61,945 nt of DNA from an uncultured Bacteroidota bacterium (GCA_903904855.1 CAIVEH010000164.1:1-61945), one strand, 5' to 3'; positions 9,695-18,577 are shown, counted from the stretch's first letter. Made by a program: numbers and translations. The notes: generated by a model not told the origin, from the letters alone.

Positions 9695-12600
9695 ATGATG
9701 AAAAACAAGCTTAAACTCCTTTCGGTTATTTTATCCTTTATGACCATTATGGTCAATGCACAAACATTTCCATTCAGCTATACGGGAAGTGTTCAAACAT
9801 GGACGGTTCCTGCCGGAGTAACCAGCATTGCAATTGATGCCCAGGGCGCTTCAGGAGGGTTTTCAGGGTTTTTATTTTGTTCAGGTGGATGTGGTGGCAG
9901 GGTGCAGTGCAATATTGCAGTAACTGCTGGCCAGGTGCTCAATATTTATGTTGGCGGAATGGGAGCTGATGGCTATTACTATGGAGGATCAGGAGGGTGG
10001 AATGGAGGAGGAAATGGTGGTTCCAGCTTTTTTGGTGGCGGCGGCGGTGGCGGTGGCGCTACTGATATCCGTATCGGTGGTACCGGACTGGCTAACCGTG
10101 TATTATCTGCAGGCGGCGGCGGCGGCGGCGGCGATGATTATGGTTATGAGAATGGTGGAGATGGTGGCGGACCTGGCGCAGCCGGCGATGGCCTTGATTA
10201 TGGTGTATATAATTCACTTACTTGCGGCGGTGGCGCTACATCTCTTACTGGTGGATCGGGTGCAGGCTTAGGCGGCGGTGGAGGTGTGGCTCTTATTGGG
10301 GGCGATGGTACCGGATATTTTGCTACCGACGGTGGTGGCGGCGGCGGCGGCTATTATGGCGGCGGCGGCGGCTACAGCGGCGGCGGCGGCGGTGGCTCAT
10401 CTTATACCGATGGTGTATTATGTTCTGCCGTAGTAAGCACAATGGGTGGCACTTGTTTTAGCGATGGTTCACTTACTATTACAGCTTGTGTGCCTCCTGT
10501 AGCTGGCGCAATTGTTGGCCCTGCCACACTTTGCACAGGCGCATCTGCCGTTTATACCAATCCAACTTCATCAGGTACACTCAGCTGGACCAGCAGTGAC
10601 CCAACAATAATGACTATTGGCGCTACTACAGGCGTTGGTACCGGGGTAGCGCCTGGTGTTGTAACCATAACCTGTACCGCAACTACAGCTTGTGGTGTAG
10701 TTACCGCAACTTATACAGTAACAGTTGATCTTACCCCTGGCCCAATTACAGCGCCAGCTAATGTTTGTATAGGCAATACGGTTACGCTTACCGATGCAAC
10801 ACCGGGAGGAACATGGACCAGTCTGACACCTGGAGTAGGTACTATTGATCCGGTTACCGGCCTGTTTGGTGGTGTAGCTGTAGGCTCAACCACGGTAAAA
10901 TATACTTTAGGAAGCTGCTCGGCATCAGTGAGTATAAATGTTATTACGGGCCCGGCAGCAATTGCTGGCCCAACTTCGGTTTGTGTAGGTAGTACTATTT
11001 CATTAACCGATGCAACTGGCGGTGGTACATGGAGCAGTGGATCGCCTCTCATTGCTTCTGTCGGTGGTACCGGCATAGTTACCGGAGTATCAGTTGGTTT
11101 TGCTACTATTAGTTATGCTGTTGGTGCTTGTGCAGCTACAGATGTTATTACCGTTACACTGGCTCCTACAGCCATTATCGGGCCATTCAGCGTTTGCAGG
11201 GGCGGTAATATTACTTTAACTGACGGCGTTTCTGGCGGTACATGGACAAGTTTATCTCCTGGCGTTGCTACAATAGATCCGGTTACAGGTTATGTTACCG
11301 GTATTACTGTTGGCACCTCTGTTATTCATTATACTATAGGTGGTTGTGTGGTTTCTGCTACTGTAACAGTTACAAGCGCCCCTGGACCAGTAACCGGGCC
11401 AATCGATTTATGTATTACATCTACGGGCACTTATACAGATCCTGTTCCGGGTGGTGCATGGAGTAGTTCTGTAACTGGAGTTGCTACCATTAGTGCGGGC
11501 GGATTGTTGTCTCCGGTAGCAGTTGGTGCAACTTATGTTATCTATACATTAGGAGGATGCCCTCAGTCGGTGCATGTTACTATTCATGATACAGCAATGC
11601 AGATAACTGGTGCCAATACTTTGTGCCAGGGAGATGCTATATCGTTGGTGGATGCAACCGGGACTAGTGGTGTTGGCACCTGGAGTTCCAGCGCTCCTGG
11701 TATTGCTACTGTTACCTCAACAACAGGTAGTATTTTTGGAGATGTTGTAGCAACGGGCTTTGGTACTGTTACGATTTCCTTCAATATGCCATCGTGTCCA
11801 TCCCGCACACATGTGCTTACAGTTAATCCGCTTCCGGCAAGCATCTTTGGTTCTACCGCTATCTGTGTAGGCCTTGGTACTGTGCTGTCTGATGCAACTC
11901 CTGGTGGTACATGGACGAGCAGTAACCCACTGGTTACAGTTTCTCCTACAGGTGTTGTTACATCCTCAATGGTTGGTATTACTTCAACAATTTCATATAC
12001 CCTTATTACAGGCTGTAAAACAACCGCTGATGTAAATGTGGGTGTACCTCCATTTGCCATACATGGAGATTCGGCTGTATGCCAGGGTGCAACAACCACA
12101 CTTTCTGATTCAACACCGGGAGGCGTATGGAGCAGCACAAGCCTTGCTACTGCCCAGGTTATTGACTCAACCGGTTTTGTAACAGGGATCAGCGCGGGCC
12201 TTGTGCATATATCTTATACTTTGCCTAATGGCTGTTTTGCTTCAATGCCATTTACCGTGCTGCCTCCGCTGCCAGCGTCAGTAACAGTTACTGGCCCGGC
12301 TACTCCGGTATGTTCAGGTTACCTCGATTCATTTATTGCCCATCCGGTAAATGGTGGCACACCTACTTATTTCTGGAAGAAATTCGGTACTATATTATTG
12401 CCAGCTCTGGGTTCGGGAGATACCATGAAATACCACCCTGTTCATGGCGATGTGGTAATGTGTACCATGGTTACCAGTCATATCTGTTCGGTAAGGGATA
12501 CCGTGATTGATACTTTCGCCATTAATGTATATCCTGATTCGGTATCGCCTGTTGTTACAATCACAACGGAGCATACAGATTCCATACACTATATTGGTGA

Positions 12601-13102
12601 GATAATAACCTTTAATGCCAATGTAACCTGGGGCGGTACATTACCTGTATACAAATGGTATGTAAACGGTGTGTTGCAACCAGGCGCTACCGGTTCGTCA
12701 TTCGCAGTAGCCATTTACACAAATGATACTGTTTACTGCGTAGTAACTGGCAATCCACCATGTGAGGGACCAATTGTAGCAGGCATCAGTAATCATATAA
12801 CAATTCGTGCCGGATACACTGGTGTAAGTACACTGAATACCACAGGAGACCTTACGTTGTTCCCTAACCCGAATACAGGTAATTTCGTACTTAGCGGCAA
12901 AGTAGATTGCAACAGCTGTAAAGAAGTGGCTTACGAAGTAGTCAATGTATTGGGCCAGGTGGTTTACAATGGTGTTGCTGTTCCACAGAATGGCGCTATC
13001 AATGAGCAGGTTGCAGCAGGCAATCTTGCTGCCGGCACTTATATGCTTAAGGTGAACACTGAAACCGGAAATCAGACTTTCCATTTTGTGATCAGCAAGT
13101 AG
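9695..13102 (+). CDS. Glycine-rich, Ig-repeat surface protein with T9SS type A sorting domain
   Basis: A 1,135-residue secreted protein from the ATG at 9695. A TTG seven codons upstream and a second ATG at 9698 are alternatives. A signal peptide (MMKNKL... VNAQ) is followed by a Gly-rich region (about residues 75-245) coded by GGC/GGT runs. About eight Ig-like (Big_2-type) repeats of 70-75 residues follow, each with VCxG, LTDxTPGGTW, IDPVTGxVTG and YT...C. Further Ig/PKD-like domains come next. The last 80 residues (LFPNPNTGNF... VLGQVVYNG... GTYMLKV) are a T9SS type A sorting domain, cleaved and used for surface anchoring in known cases. It is likely an adhesin or sheath protein. Its repeats are of the same kind as those in the 50325 protein. 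Confidence 0.88.
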   Translation: MMKNKLKLLSVILSFMTIMVNAQTFPFSYTGSVQTWTVPAGVTSIAIDAQGASGGFSGFLFCSGGCGGRVQCNIAVTAGQVLNIYVGGMGADGYYYGGSGGWNGGGNGGSSFFGGGGGGGGATDIRIGGTGLANRVLSAGGGGGGGDDYGYENGGDGGGPGAAGDGLDYGVYNSLTCGGGATSLTGGSGAGLGGGGGVALIGGDGTGYFATDGGGGGGGYYGGGGGYSGGGGGGSSYTDGVLCSAVVSTMGGTCFSDGSLTITACVPPVAGAIVGPATLCTGASAVYTNPTSSGTLSWTSSDPTIMTIGATTGVGTGVAPGVVTITCTATTACGVVTATYTVTVDLTPGPITAPANVCIGNTVTLTDATPGGTWTSLTPGVGTIDPVTGLFGGVAVGSTTVKYTLGSCSASVSINVITGPAAIAGPTSVCVGSTISLTDATGGGTWSSGSPLIASVGGTGIVTGVSVGFATISYAVGACAATDVITVTLAPTAIIGPFSVCRGGNITLTDGVSGGTWTSLSPGVATIDPVTGYVTGITVGTSVIHYTIGGCVVSATVTVTSAPGPVTGPIDLCITSTGTYTDPVPGGAWSSSVTGVATISAGGLLSPVAVGATYVIYTLGGCPQSVHVTIHDTAMQITGANTLCQGDAISLVDATGTSGVGTWSSSAPGIATVTSTTGSIFGDVVATGFGTVTISFNMPSCPSRTHVLTVNPLPASIFGSTAICVGLGTVLSDATPGGTWTSSNPLVTVSPTGVVTSSMVGITSTISYTLITGCKTTADVNVGVPPFAIHGDSAVCQGATTTLSDSTPGGVWSSTSLATAQVIDSTGFVTGISAGLVHISYTLPNGCFASMPFTVLPPLPASVTVTGPATPVCSGYLDSFIAHPVNGGTPTYFWKKFGTILLPALGSGDTMKYHPVHGDVVMCTMVTSHICSVRDTVIDTFAINVYPDSVSPVVTITTEHTDSIHYIGEIITFNANVTWGGTLPVYKWYVNGVLQPGATGSSFAVAIYTNDTVYCVVTGNPPCEGPIVAGISNHITIRAGYTGVSTLNTTGDLTLFPNPNTGNFVLSGKVDCNSCKEVAYEVVNVLGQVVYNGVAVPQNGAINEQVAAGNLAAGTYMLKVNTETGNQTFHFVISK

Positions 13103-13125
13103 TGTTGTACTAATAATTTTCATTT

Positions 13126-13157
13126 AAGCGGGCTGTATTTATGGCCCGCTTTTTTTA
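13126..13157 (+). terminator. Rho-independent terminator
   Basis: An eight-pair stem (AAGCGGGC, 13126-13133, with GCCCGCTT, 13144-13151) and ten-base loop run into a T tract, 24 bases after the repeat-protein stop codon. Confidence 0.85.
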
Positions 13158-13270
13158 TTGATAGGATGAGATTTTTATCATGGCTATTATGTTCAAAAAA
13201 CTGGTCTGTGCAGTAAATAGGTTATGCTGAAATCACGAAAAAATGGATTAACATTGCCTGACATTTAGCA

Positions 13271-13900
13271 ATGAACTTATTAGTAATTACCCCTGAAAAA
13301 ACGGGACCTTCTGAAACAGAACTGGTTAACCAGATGCTTGCTAACGGGCTGCCGAGGCTGCACATCCGTAAGCCATCATTTACCATTAATGAGTACCTAA
13401 ATTACATCAGCCAGATAGAAGAACCATATCGCCCCAGGCTTGTTATTCATGGTCATTATAAGTTGTTCACTGAATTATCATTAGGGGGCATACATCTGAA
13501 CGAATCAATGAGAAAAGACCCGATAACATGGGCGCAGTTATCTGAAATACCTCCTTCAAAAATTTCTACCTCCTTTCATTCCTGGGATGAAATTGAAAAG
13601 AATGAATTCCGGTATGGGTATGTTTTTATCAGCCCTGTATTCAACAGTATTTCAAAGCCGGGATATATGGCTGGAATTGAGCTTGCCGGGGCCAAAGCAA
13701 CCAAACATAAACTGGCCACAGAAAATAAATACTGCCCGGAAATTATGGGATTGGGTGGGGTTGGGTATGACCAGATAGGGGTCTTGCATCAGTATGGTTT
13801 CGTTGGGGCAGTAATGCTTGGCGCAATATGGGATAGTGCAGACCCATTAAGCGTTTTCCTTAAGGCAAAGAAAGTGATCAGTGAATTGAAAGATGCCTGA
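13271..13900 (+). CDS. tenI: TenI-like thiamine phosphate synthase family protein
   Basis: A 209-residue TIM-barrel protein of the ThiE/TenI family. The fold markers are LHIRKP (30-35), GGIHLNES (72-79), SFHSWDE (101-107), FISPVFNS and GLGGVG. ThiE couples the pyrimidine and thiazole halves of thiamine phosphate; TenI instead aromatises the thiazole made by ThiG. His103 in the SFHS motif sits where TenI of Bacillus has its catalytic His. A conventional ThiE is also present at 18578, so thiazole tautomerase is the better guess. The gene faces thiF, and the two 3' ends overlap by 23 bases. It is not under the riboswitch of the minus-strand operon. Confidence 0.8.
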   Translation: MNLLVITPEKTGPSETELVNQMLANGLPRLHIRKPSFTINEYLNYISQIEEPYRPRLVIHGHYKLFTELSLGGIHLNESMRKDPITWAQLSEIPPSKISTSFHSWDEIEKNEFRYGYVFISPVFNSISKPGYMAGIELAGAKATKHKLATENKYCPEIMGLGGVGYDQIGVLHQYGFVGAVMLGAIWDSADPLSVFLKAKKVISELKDA

Positions 13901-14945
13901 TTCCGTTAGTAAGGCTCAATACATTTTTATAGCCTTTCTGTATCAATACGGTGGCTGCTTTTACGCTTCTTACTCCTGATGCGCAATAGGCCACAACCAA
14001 TTGTTCAGGGTCAATATTGCCTGTGTTTTCTTCCAGCAGGGCCAGGGGTATATTGATACCGCCTATATTGAATTCGTTATGTTCTTCGGGCGATCTTACG
14101 TCTAAAAGCTGAATACCCGGATTCTTGAGGATTAACTCCTGTAACTCATCAAAACTGATTGAAGTAAAAGGAAATTCGCAGTAAAGAGGAATATCCTGTA
14201 ATTGTATAATGTTTTTATTCGCCTCATTCAACCGGAACCGGAAGGTACTGGTTTGCATAGTCAGCGTATCAATAACCAGTAATTTACCCGAAAGCACTTC
14301 ACCTATGCCAGTTATCATTTTGATTACTTCATTGGCCTGAATAGTACCAATAATGCCGGGAAGGGTAGCAATAACGCCTATATCAGCGCAGTTGGGCGAT
14401 TCACCGGTTCCGGGCGGCTCCGGGAAGATGCAGCGGTAGGTGGGGCCTCCCTTAAAATTAAATACCGACACCTGACCTTCAAACTTATAAATAGCTCCTG
14501 AAACAAATGGTTTATTGAGCATAATGCAGGCATCATTAACCAGGTATCTGGTTGCGAAATTATCAGAGCCATCTACAATAATATCATAGCCTCTTAGAAT
14601 GTCCAATGCATTTGCAGTATCTATAAAAACCGGGTAAATATTGAAGGTAACATGAGGGTTAAGGGCCTTTAATTTAGTTACAGCTACTTCAGCCTTATGT
14701 AGTCCAATTTCCTGTTCGGTATAAAGTACCTGGCGCTGTAGGTTAGAGATATCTACTTTGTCGCCATCGGCTATGCCAATAGTGCCTATACCAGCCGCAG
14801 TTAAATATTGCAGAATGGGGCAACCAAGCCCGCCAGCGCCTATTACCAAAACCTTTGCATCACGCAGTTTTTCCTGACCTTCTGTTCTGAATTCAGGAAG
14901 GATGATCTGCTTTGCATAACGGGATATTTCTTGTGTTGATAGCAT
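13878..14945 (-). CDS. thiF: ThiF/MoeB-type adenylyltransferase with C-terminal rhodanese domain
   Basis: A 355-residue E1-like enzyme that would adenylate the C-terminal Gly of ThiS (or MoaD) so that sulfur can be loaded. Residues 1-245 are the adenylyltransferase, with nucleotide loop VIGAGGLG (34-41), DxxNLQRQ, DGSDNFATRY and the NCAD Cys segment. Residues 265-355 are a rhodanese domain with active-site Cys321 (YCASGVRS), so adenylation and persulfide transfer are fused. The zinc site of E. coli ThiF/MoeB (two CxxC pairs) is not intact: TYRC has lost its first Cys and the second pair is absent. No moa genes are in view and thi genes surround it, so ThiS is the likely partner. Confidence 0.88.
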   Translation of the reverse strand: MLSTQEISRYAKQIILPEFRTEGQEKLRDAKVLVIGAGGLGCPILQYLTAAGIGTIGIADGDKVDISNLQRQVLYTEQEIGLHKAEVAVTKLKALNPHVTFNIYPVFIDTANALDILRGYDIIVDGSDNFATRYLVNDACIMLNKPFVSGAIYKFEGQVSVFNFKGGPTYRCIFPEPPGTGESPNCADIGVIATLPGIIGTIQANEVIKMITGIGEVLSGKLLVIDTLTMQTSTFRFRLNEANKNIIQLQDIPLYCEFPFTSISFDELQELILKNPGIQLLDVRSPEEHNEFNIGGINIPLALLEENTGNIDPEQLVVAYCASGVRSVKAATVLIQKGYKNVLSLTNGIRHLSIH

Positions 14946-14999
14946 TGTTTATTCAAATGATTTGATAGGTTGGATAAATAGTACAACCTCGGAAAAAAA

Positions 15000-15404
15000 T
15001 CATACAGGTTCCAGAACCAATTGTTCAAACAATTGTTCCAGCTTTCCAGCCGGATCAGAACAAAGTCCGGTATGCACTTTCGACATTTGCACAACAGTGC
15101 TGCGTGTAGCCGAAAGCCATCGGAACCGCTGTGGCAGGGGTATGTCACCTAAAGGTCCGGCATTAGTTCCTCCTAGGCAAATGCGCTCAAAAGACTCCAG
15201 GTGTTTTTGAATTTCGGGTAAATCTATTTTGCCAAAGGCAGTCTGAATTCTATCCGCATCTATCCTGAATTTCACCTGAAGGAATTTCTGCGTTGCAGCA
15301 TAAAGAACCACACCAATGTTCAGGAATTCTTCCCGCTCAACCCTGGGAACCAGCCGGATGACCGCATACTCATATGTTTGTTTCTCCTGCATGCTTTGCT
15401 TCAT
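15000..15404 (-). CDS. DUF3037 family protein
   Basis: A 134-residue protein with the DUF3037 signature (YEYAVIRLVPRVEREEFLNIGVV near the N-terminus, then FERICLGG and LPQRFRWLSATRSTVVQ). It overlaps the 3' end of the upstream HipA-like kinase gene by 35 bases, or 23 if the second Met (15392) is the start. The two are therefore translationally coupled. HipA_2-type kinases and DUF3037 proteins are often paired in bacteria. The role is unknown, and partner or modulator of the kinase is an inference. thiF follows 54 bases downstream on the same strand. Confidence 0.82.
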   Translation of the reverse strand: MKQSMQEKQTYEYAVIRLVPRVEREEFLNIGVVLYAATQKFLQVKFRIDADRIQTAFGKIDLPEIQKHLESFERICLGGTNAGPLGDIPLPQRFRWLSATRSTVVQMSKVHTGLCSDPAGKLEQLFEQLVLEPV

Positions 15405-16170
15405 TTACAAAGGTCATTGAATTTTGCAACCGCGCCAACAAATATTGTTCATATGCTTTCCGGTGATCGTCTGTTGATTCAAATGGATTATCGATTAATA
15501 ACCATTCGTCCGGGATCATCGATACTATATCATGGATCAATTCACCGGTTATTAAATTACTGCAATATTGGTTAGCTTCATCAAGCAATGTAGCCTGTTG
15601 AAGCAGCAAATGATCTTTAATCCGGCCGAATGGTTTTAAGGCAAGTTGGGCAGGCGGCTTGTCCCAGTTGTAATGAAAATAGAGCGCTGCACCATGATCT
15701 ATTAACCAGAGTTCTTTATACCAGGTCAGCATATTTGGGTTTCGGGCAGTGCGGTCGGGATTGGTAATCAGCCAATCGAGCCAGACAATACGCGAAGCAA
15801 TTTCAGGACTTACAACTGTAACATTGGGGTCGAATGTAATAGAGCCGGAGAGATAGCTGAGGCCTAGATTCAGCCCTGCACTTGCTTTCAGCTGATCCTG
15901 TATTTCTTCATCCTGCTCAATACGGCCAAAAGATTTATCGAGCGTTACAAAAACTATTTCAGGCACTTTGAAACCTAATGCCCTGGCCAGTTCACCACCT
16001 ATAAGCTCAGAAATAAGCACCTTAGGTCCCTGGCCTGCGCCATGAAATTTAACCACATACTTAAAACCATCATCAGCTTCAACCAGCCCAGGCATAGAGC
16101 CGCCTTCGCGCAACGGAAGGATGTAGCGATCTACATTAACGGTTCTGAGTTGGGGTATTGTATAGGACAC
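15370..16170 (-). CDS. HipA-like kinase family protein
   Basis: A 266-residue protein resembling the kinase core of the toxin HipA but shorter (HipA is about 440) and of the HipA_2 type. Kinase-like residues are Lys41 (KYVVKFHG), the catalytic-loop pattern NPDRTARNPN with Asp139 and Asn144, and the metal-binding DHG at 158-160. There is no upstream hipB-type HTH gene, so this is not a classical HipBA module. The DUF3037 gene overlaps its end. The pair sits between thiH and thiF in an otherwise thiamine-dedicated region. Substrate unknown; a phosphotransferase acting on a protein is the family expectation. Confidence 0.8.
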   Translation of the reverse strand: MSYTIPQLRTVNVDRYILPLREGGSMPGLVEADDGFKYVVKFHGAGQGPKVLISELIGGELARALGFKVPEIVFVTLDKSFGRIEQDEEIQDQLKASAGLNLGLSYLSGSITFDPNVTVVSPEIASRIVWLDWLITNPDRTARNPNMLTWYKELWLIDHGAALYFHYNWDKPPAQLALKPFGRIKDHLLLQQATLLDEANQYCSNLITGELIHDIVSMIPDEWLLIDNPFESTDDHRKAYEQYLLARLQNSMTFVNEAKHAGETNI

Positions 16171-16201
16171 GGAGATAATTTTTATTAAGCAGGCTTTTTT
16201 A

Positions 16202-16261
16202 TAATTTTGTAATACTTAAGAAAAGGACGAAATTACTAAAGTTCCAATTTATCCAAACCTA
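16202..16261. promoter_or_regulatory. Possible divergent promoters
   Basis: TAATTTTG at 16202-16209 (plus strand) and TAGGTTTG at 16254-16261 (minus strand) both fit the TAnnTTTG -7 consensus. They would serve the small gene at 16312 and the HipA-like/DUF3037/thiF genes. No clear -33 element accompanies either, so this is tentative. Confidence 0.35.
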
Positions 16262-16311
16262 AATTGTTTAGGATTCTTGATTAAAAGAAAAAGCCAGTTA
16301 AATTTTGATTC

Positions 16312-16470
16312 ATGAAACAATCTCAAAAAAGTAAGATAGATCTGTTTAAAGAAAAGTTTGGTGTCAATGTAACAATTGATAAAAGCATGGATAAGGATGC
16401 TAAGATTGTTCACTTCCCTAAGAAATTGGCAGCTGCAAATAAATTACTTTCCAGAATGCAGGTAAAGTAA
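16312..16470 (+). CDS. Small hypothetical protein (52 aa)
   Basis: A 52-codon ORF starting at ATG 16312, ending TAA. The product begins MKQSQKSKIDLFKEKFG and ends LLSRMQVK. It is basic (about 13 Lys/Arg), predicted mostly helical, and has no signal peptide. It opens about 100 bases after a TAATTTTG element and is convergent with thiH, with 17 bases between the stops. Codon use looks ordinary for the window. I do not recognise a family. Confidence 0.5.
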   Translation: MKQSQKSKIDLFKEKFGVNVTIDKSMDKDAKIVHFPKKLAAANKLLSRMQVK

Positions 16471-16487
16471 CAATTTCACGGTGTATT

Positions 16488-17600
16488 TTAACGTAAAATA
16501 ACAAACTGCTCCCAATCCTTCCATACAGCTTTATAGCCCTTGCCTTCTATCATTTGTTTCACTTCAGCCACAGATCGGCTGTCATCAATTTCAAATTGCT
16601 CCAGTGATTCCGGCTCCACTGCATAACCACCTGGATTGGTCTTAGAACCTGCGCTCATGGTGGTAGCTCCTAGCTGTATAATATGGTTGCGGAAAACCTC
16701 ATTTTCACGGGTTGATATGGACAGTTCAATCTCTTCATTGAAGATGCGCCATGCACATATCAGCTGCACCAGTTCTTTATCGCTGATAACCACCTTTGGC
16801 TCTATCAATCCTGTAGCTGGCCTCAGGCGTGGAAAGGAAATACTATACTTCGTTTGCCAGAAATTTCTTTCGAGGTAATTGACGTGTAGGGCAGTAAAGA
16901 AATTATCGGTGCGCCAGTCTTCCAATCCAATTAAAACGCCAAGACCAATTTTATGAACGCCTGCATTGCCAAGCCTGTCAGGGGTATCGAGGCGATAATC
17001 GAAATTAGACTTTTTGCCTTTTAGGTGGTATAGTTTGTAGTTTTCTTTGTGGTAGGTTTCCTGGTACACCAATACAGCATAAAGGCCTTCATCGGCCAGC
17101 ATTTTGTATTCCTCCTGATCCAATGGTTGTACCTCTATGGAGATATTGGCAAAATGAGGCCTGATCAATTGGATGGCTTTTTGTAAATAATCTACGCCAA
17201 CAGTTTTGTTAGCCTCACCGGTTACGAGCAGCACATGCTCGAAGCCTTCGCTTTTGAGATACTCAACTTCCTGCATAATTTCGATAGAAGATAATGTTCG
17301 TCTTTTTAGTTTATTATCGAAACTAAACCCGCAGTAATTACAGATGTTCTGGCACTCATTCGATAAATAGAGCGGTGCATAAAGCTGAATGGTTTTACCA
17401 AAACGTTTTTGGGTAATGCGGTGGCTCAACTGCGCCATCTGCTCCAGGTAGGGCGCTGCGGCAGGCGAGATGAGCGCTTTGAAATCTTCAATATCCCGCC
17501 TGGATTTATAGATAGCCCGCTCCACATCTGCAGCAGTTTTTGCGTAAATGGAAGCCTGAACTTCATCCCAGTTATACTTATCAAATTCGTCTTTGAACAT
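16488..17600 (-). CDS. thiH: 2-iminoacetate synthase ThiH
   Basis: A 370-residue radical-SAM enzyme that cleaves tyrosine to give the dehydroglycine (2-iminoacetate) used by ThiG in thiazole formation. The [4Fe-4S] motif CxxxCxxC is at Cys83, Cys87 and Cys90 (ECQNICNYCGFSF). Also typical are VTGE, SIEVQPL, YQETYH and the C-terminal Ser/Arg-rich segment STRENE. Full length for the family. It is the last gene of the riboswitch-led cluster on this strand. A 164-base spacer separates it from thiG, and a GC-rich palindrome lies just before its start. Confidence 0.95.
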   Translation of the reverse strand: MFKDEFDKYNWDEVQASIYAKTAADVERAIYKSRRDIEDFKALISPAAAPYLEQMAQLSHRITQKRFGKTIQLYAPLYLSNECQNICNYCGFSFDNKLKRRTLSSIEIMQEVEYLKSEGFEHVLLVTGEANKTVGVDYLQKAIQLIRPHFANISIEVQPLDQEEYKMLADEGLYAVLVYQETYHKENYKLYHLKGKKSNFDYRLDTPDRLGNAGVHKIGLGVLIGLEDWRTDNFFTALHVNYLERNFWQTKYSISFPRLRPATGLIEPKVVISDKELVQLICAWRIFNEEIELSISTRENEVFRNHIIQLGATTMSAGSKTNPGGYAVEPESLEQFEIDDSRSVAEVKQMIEGKGYKAVWKDWEQFVILR

Positions 17601-17607
17601 ATGCCAA

Positions 17608-17621
17608 TCCGCCGCGGCGGA
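17608..17621. repeat. GC-rich palindrome before thiH
   Basis: A perfect 14-base palindrome, TCCGCCGCGGCGGA, lies seven bases upstream of the thiH ATG (17600). In RNA it could only form a tight hairpin, but as DNA it is a symmetrical site. It stands out in AT-rich spacer sequence. Confidence 0.5.
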
Positions 17622-17764
17622 AACAATTAATTAAGCGTTATCAAAAATATCAGCAAGCGAACAATCTTCTCCATTCTATTTTTTCCTGCATTGCCTGGAT
17701 ATTTCCAGAACCTAAAGTATAAACCAAAAGCTAAATGCATTGTTCCCTTTAGGGACAGGGTTAA

Positions 17765-18535
17765 CTAATTTAAAAATTCCGTCAGCGGGCTGCTGGCCTC
17801 AGCATAAGCCTTTACAGCACCCAGCTTTGCGTTATATGCCATTCTCCCTGCTTCCACAGCCATTTTAAATGCCCTGGCAATCATTACCGGATTGCCGGCA
17901 ACCGCAATAGCAGTATTTACCAAAACAGCAGATGCGCCTATCTCCATAGCTGCAGCTGCATGGCTCGGTGCGCCTATACCTGCATCAACAATTACCGGCA
18001 CATTGCTTTGTTCAATGATGATCTGCAAAAACTCCAACGTCTTCAGGCCCATATTGCTGCCAATAGGAGCGCCCAGGGGCATAACCGCAGCTACGCCAAC
18101 TTCTTCAAGCCGCTTGCACAGCACAGGGTCGGCATGAATATAGGGCAGTACAATGAAGCCATCCTTTACCAGTTGCTCTGCTGCCTTCAGCGTTTCTATA
18201 GGGTCGGGCATCAGGTATTTCGGATCTGGGTGTATTTCAAGTTTCAGCCAGTTGGTTTGCAGGGCTTCTCTTGCAAGGTGAGCTGCAAATATGGCTTCTT
18301 TGGCATTCCTTACTCCCGAGGTATTAGGTAGCAGATTGATATGGGCATGGTGCAGGTGCTGCAATATATCATCATCTTCCCCGTCAAGGCTCACCCGCCT
18401 CAACGCTACAGTTACCAGCTCAGTTCCTGAGGCTATCAGAGCATCTTCCATCAACTGATGGTTCCCGAATTTACCAGTGCCGGTAAAAAGGCGGGAGGTA
18501 AAAGTTTTATCTGCTATTTTAAGAATGTCACTCAT
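17765..18535 (-). CDS. thiG: Thiazole synthase ThiG
   Basis: A 256-residue TIM-barrel protein that joins deoxyxylulose phosphate, 2-iminoacetate and ThiS-thiocarboxylate into thiazole phosphate. Family landmarks are [10 protein letters not shown] near the N-terminus, [43 protein letters not shown] (catalytic Lys in WLKLE), [30 protein letters not shown] and [18 protein letters not shown]. Length normal. It lies 42 bases downstream of thiE and upstream of thiH, the usual Bacteroidota order. Confidence 0.96.
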   Translation of the reverse strand: MSDILKIADKTFTSRLFTGTGKFGNHQLMEDALIASGTELVTVALRRVSLDGEDDDILQHLHHAHINLLPNTSGVRNAKEAIFAAHLAREALQTNWLKLEIHPDPKYLMPDPIETLKAAEQLVKDGFIVLPYIHADPVLCKRLEEVGVAAVMPLGAPIGSNMGLKTLEFLQIIIEQSNVPVIVDAGIGAPSHAAAAMEIGASAVLVNTAIAVAGNPVMIARAFKMAVEAGRMAYNAKLGAVKAYAEASSPLTEFLN

Positions 18536-18577
18536 AATTTACTTGAATTTTTAAACGTCACAACAACACACTCAGTA

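Noticed and set aside
10711-12138. Long antisense ORFs in the Ig-repeat gene (121 and 184 codons), and similar ones at 52187-55414
   Set aside because: They mirror the codon pattern of the sense-strand repeats and repeat with the same period; they are shadows.
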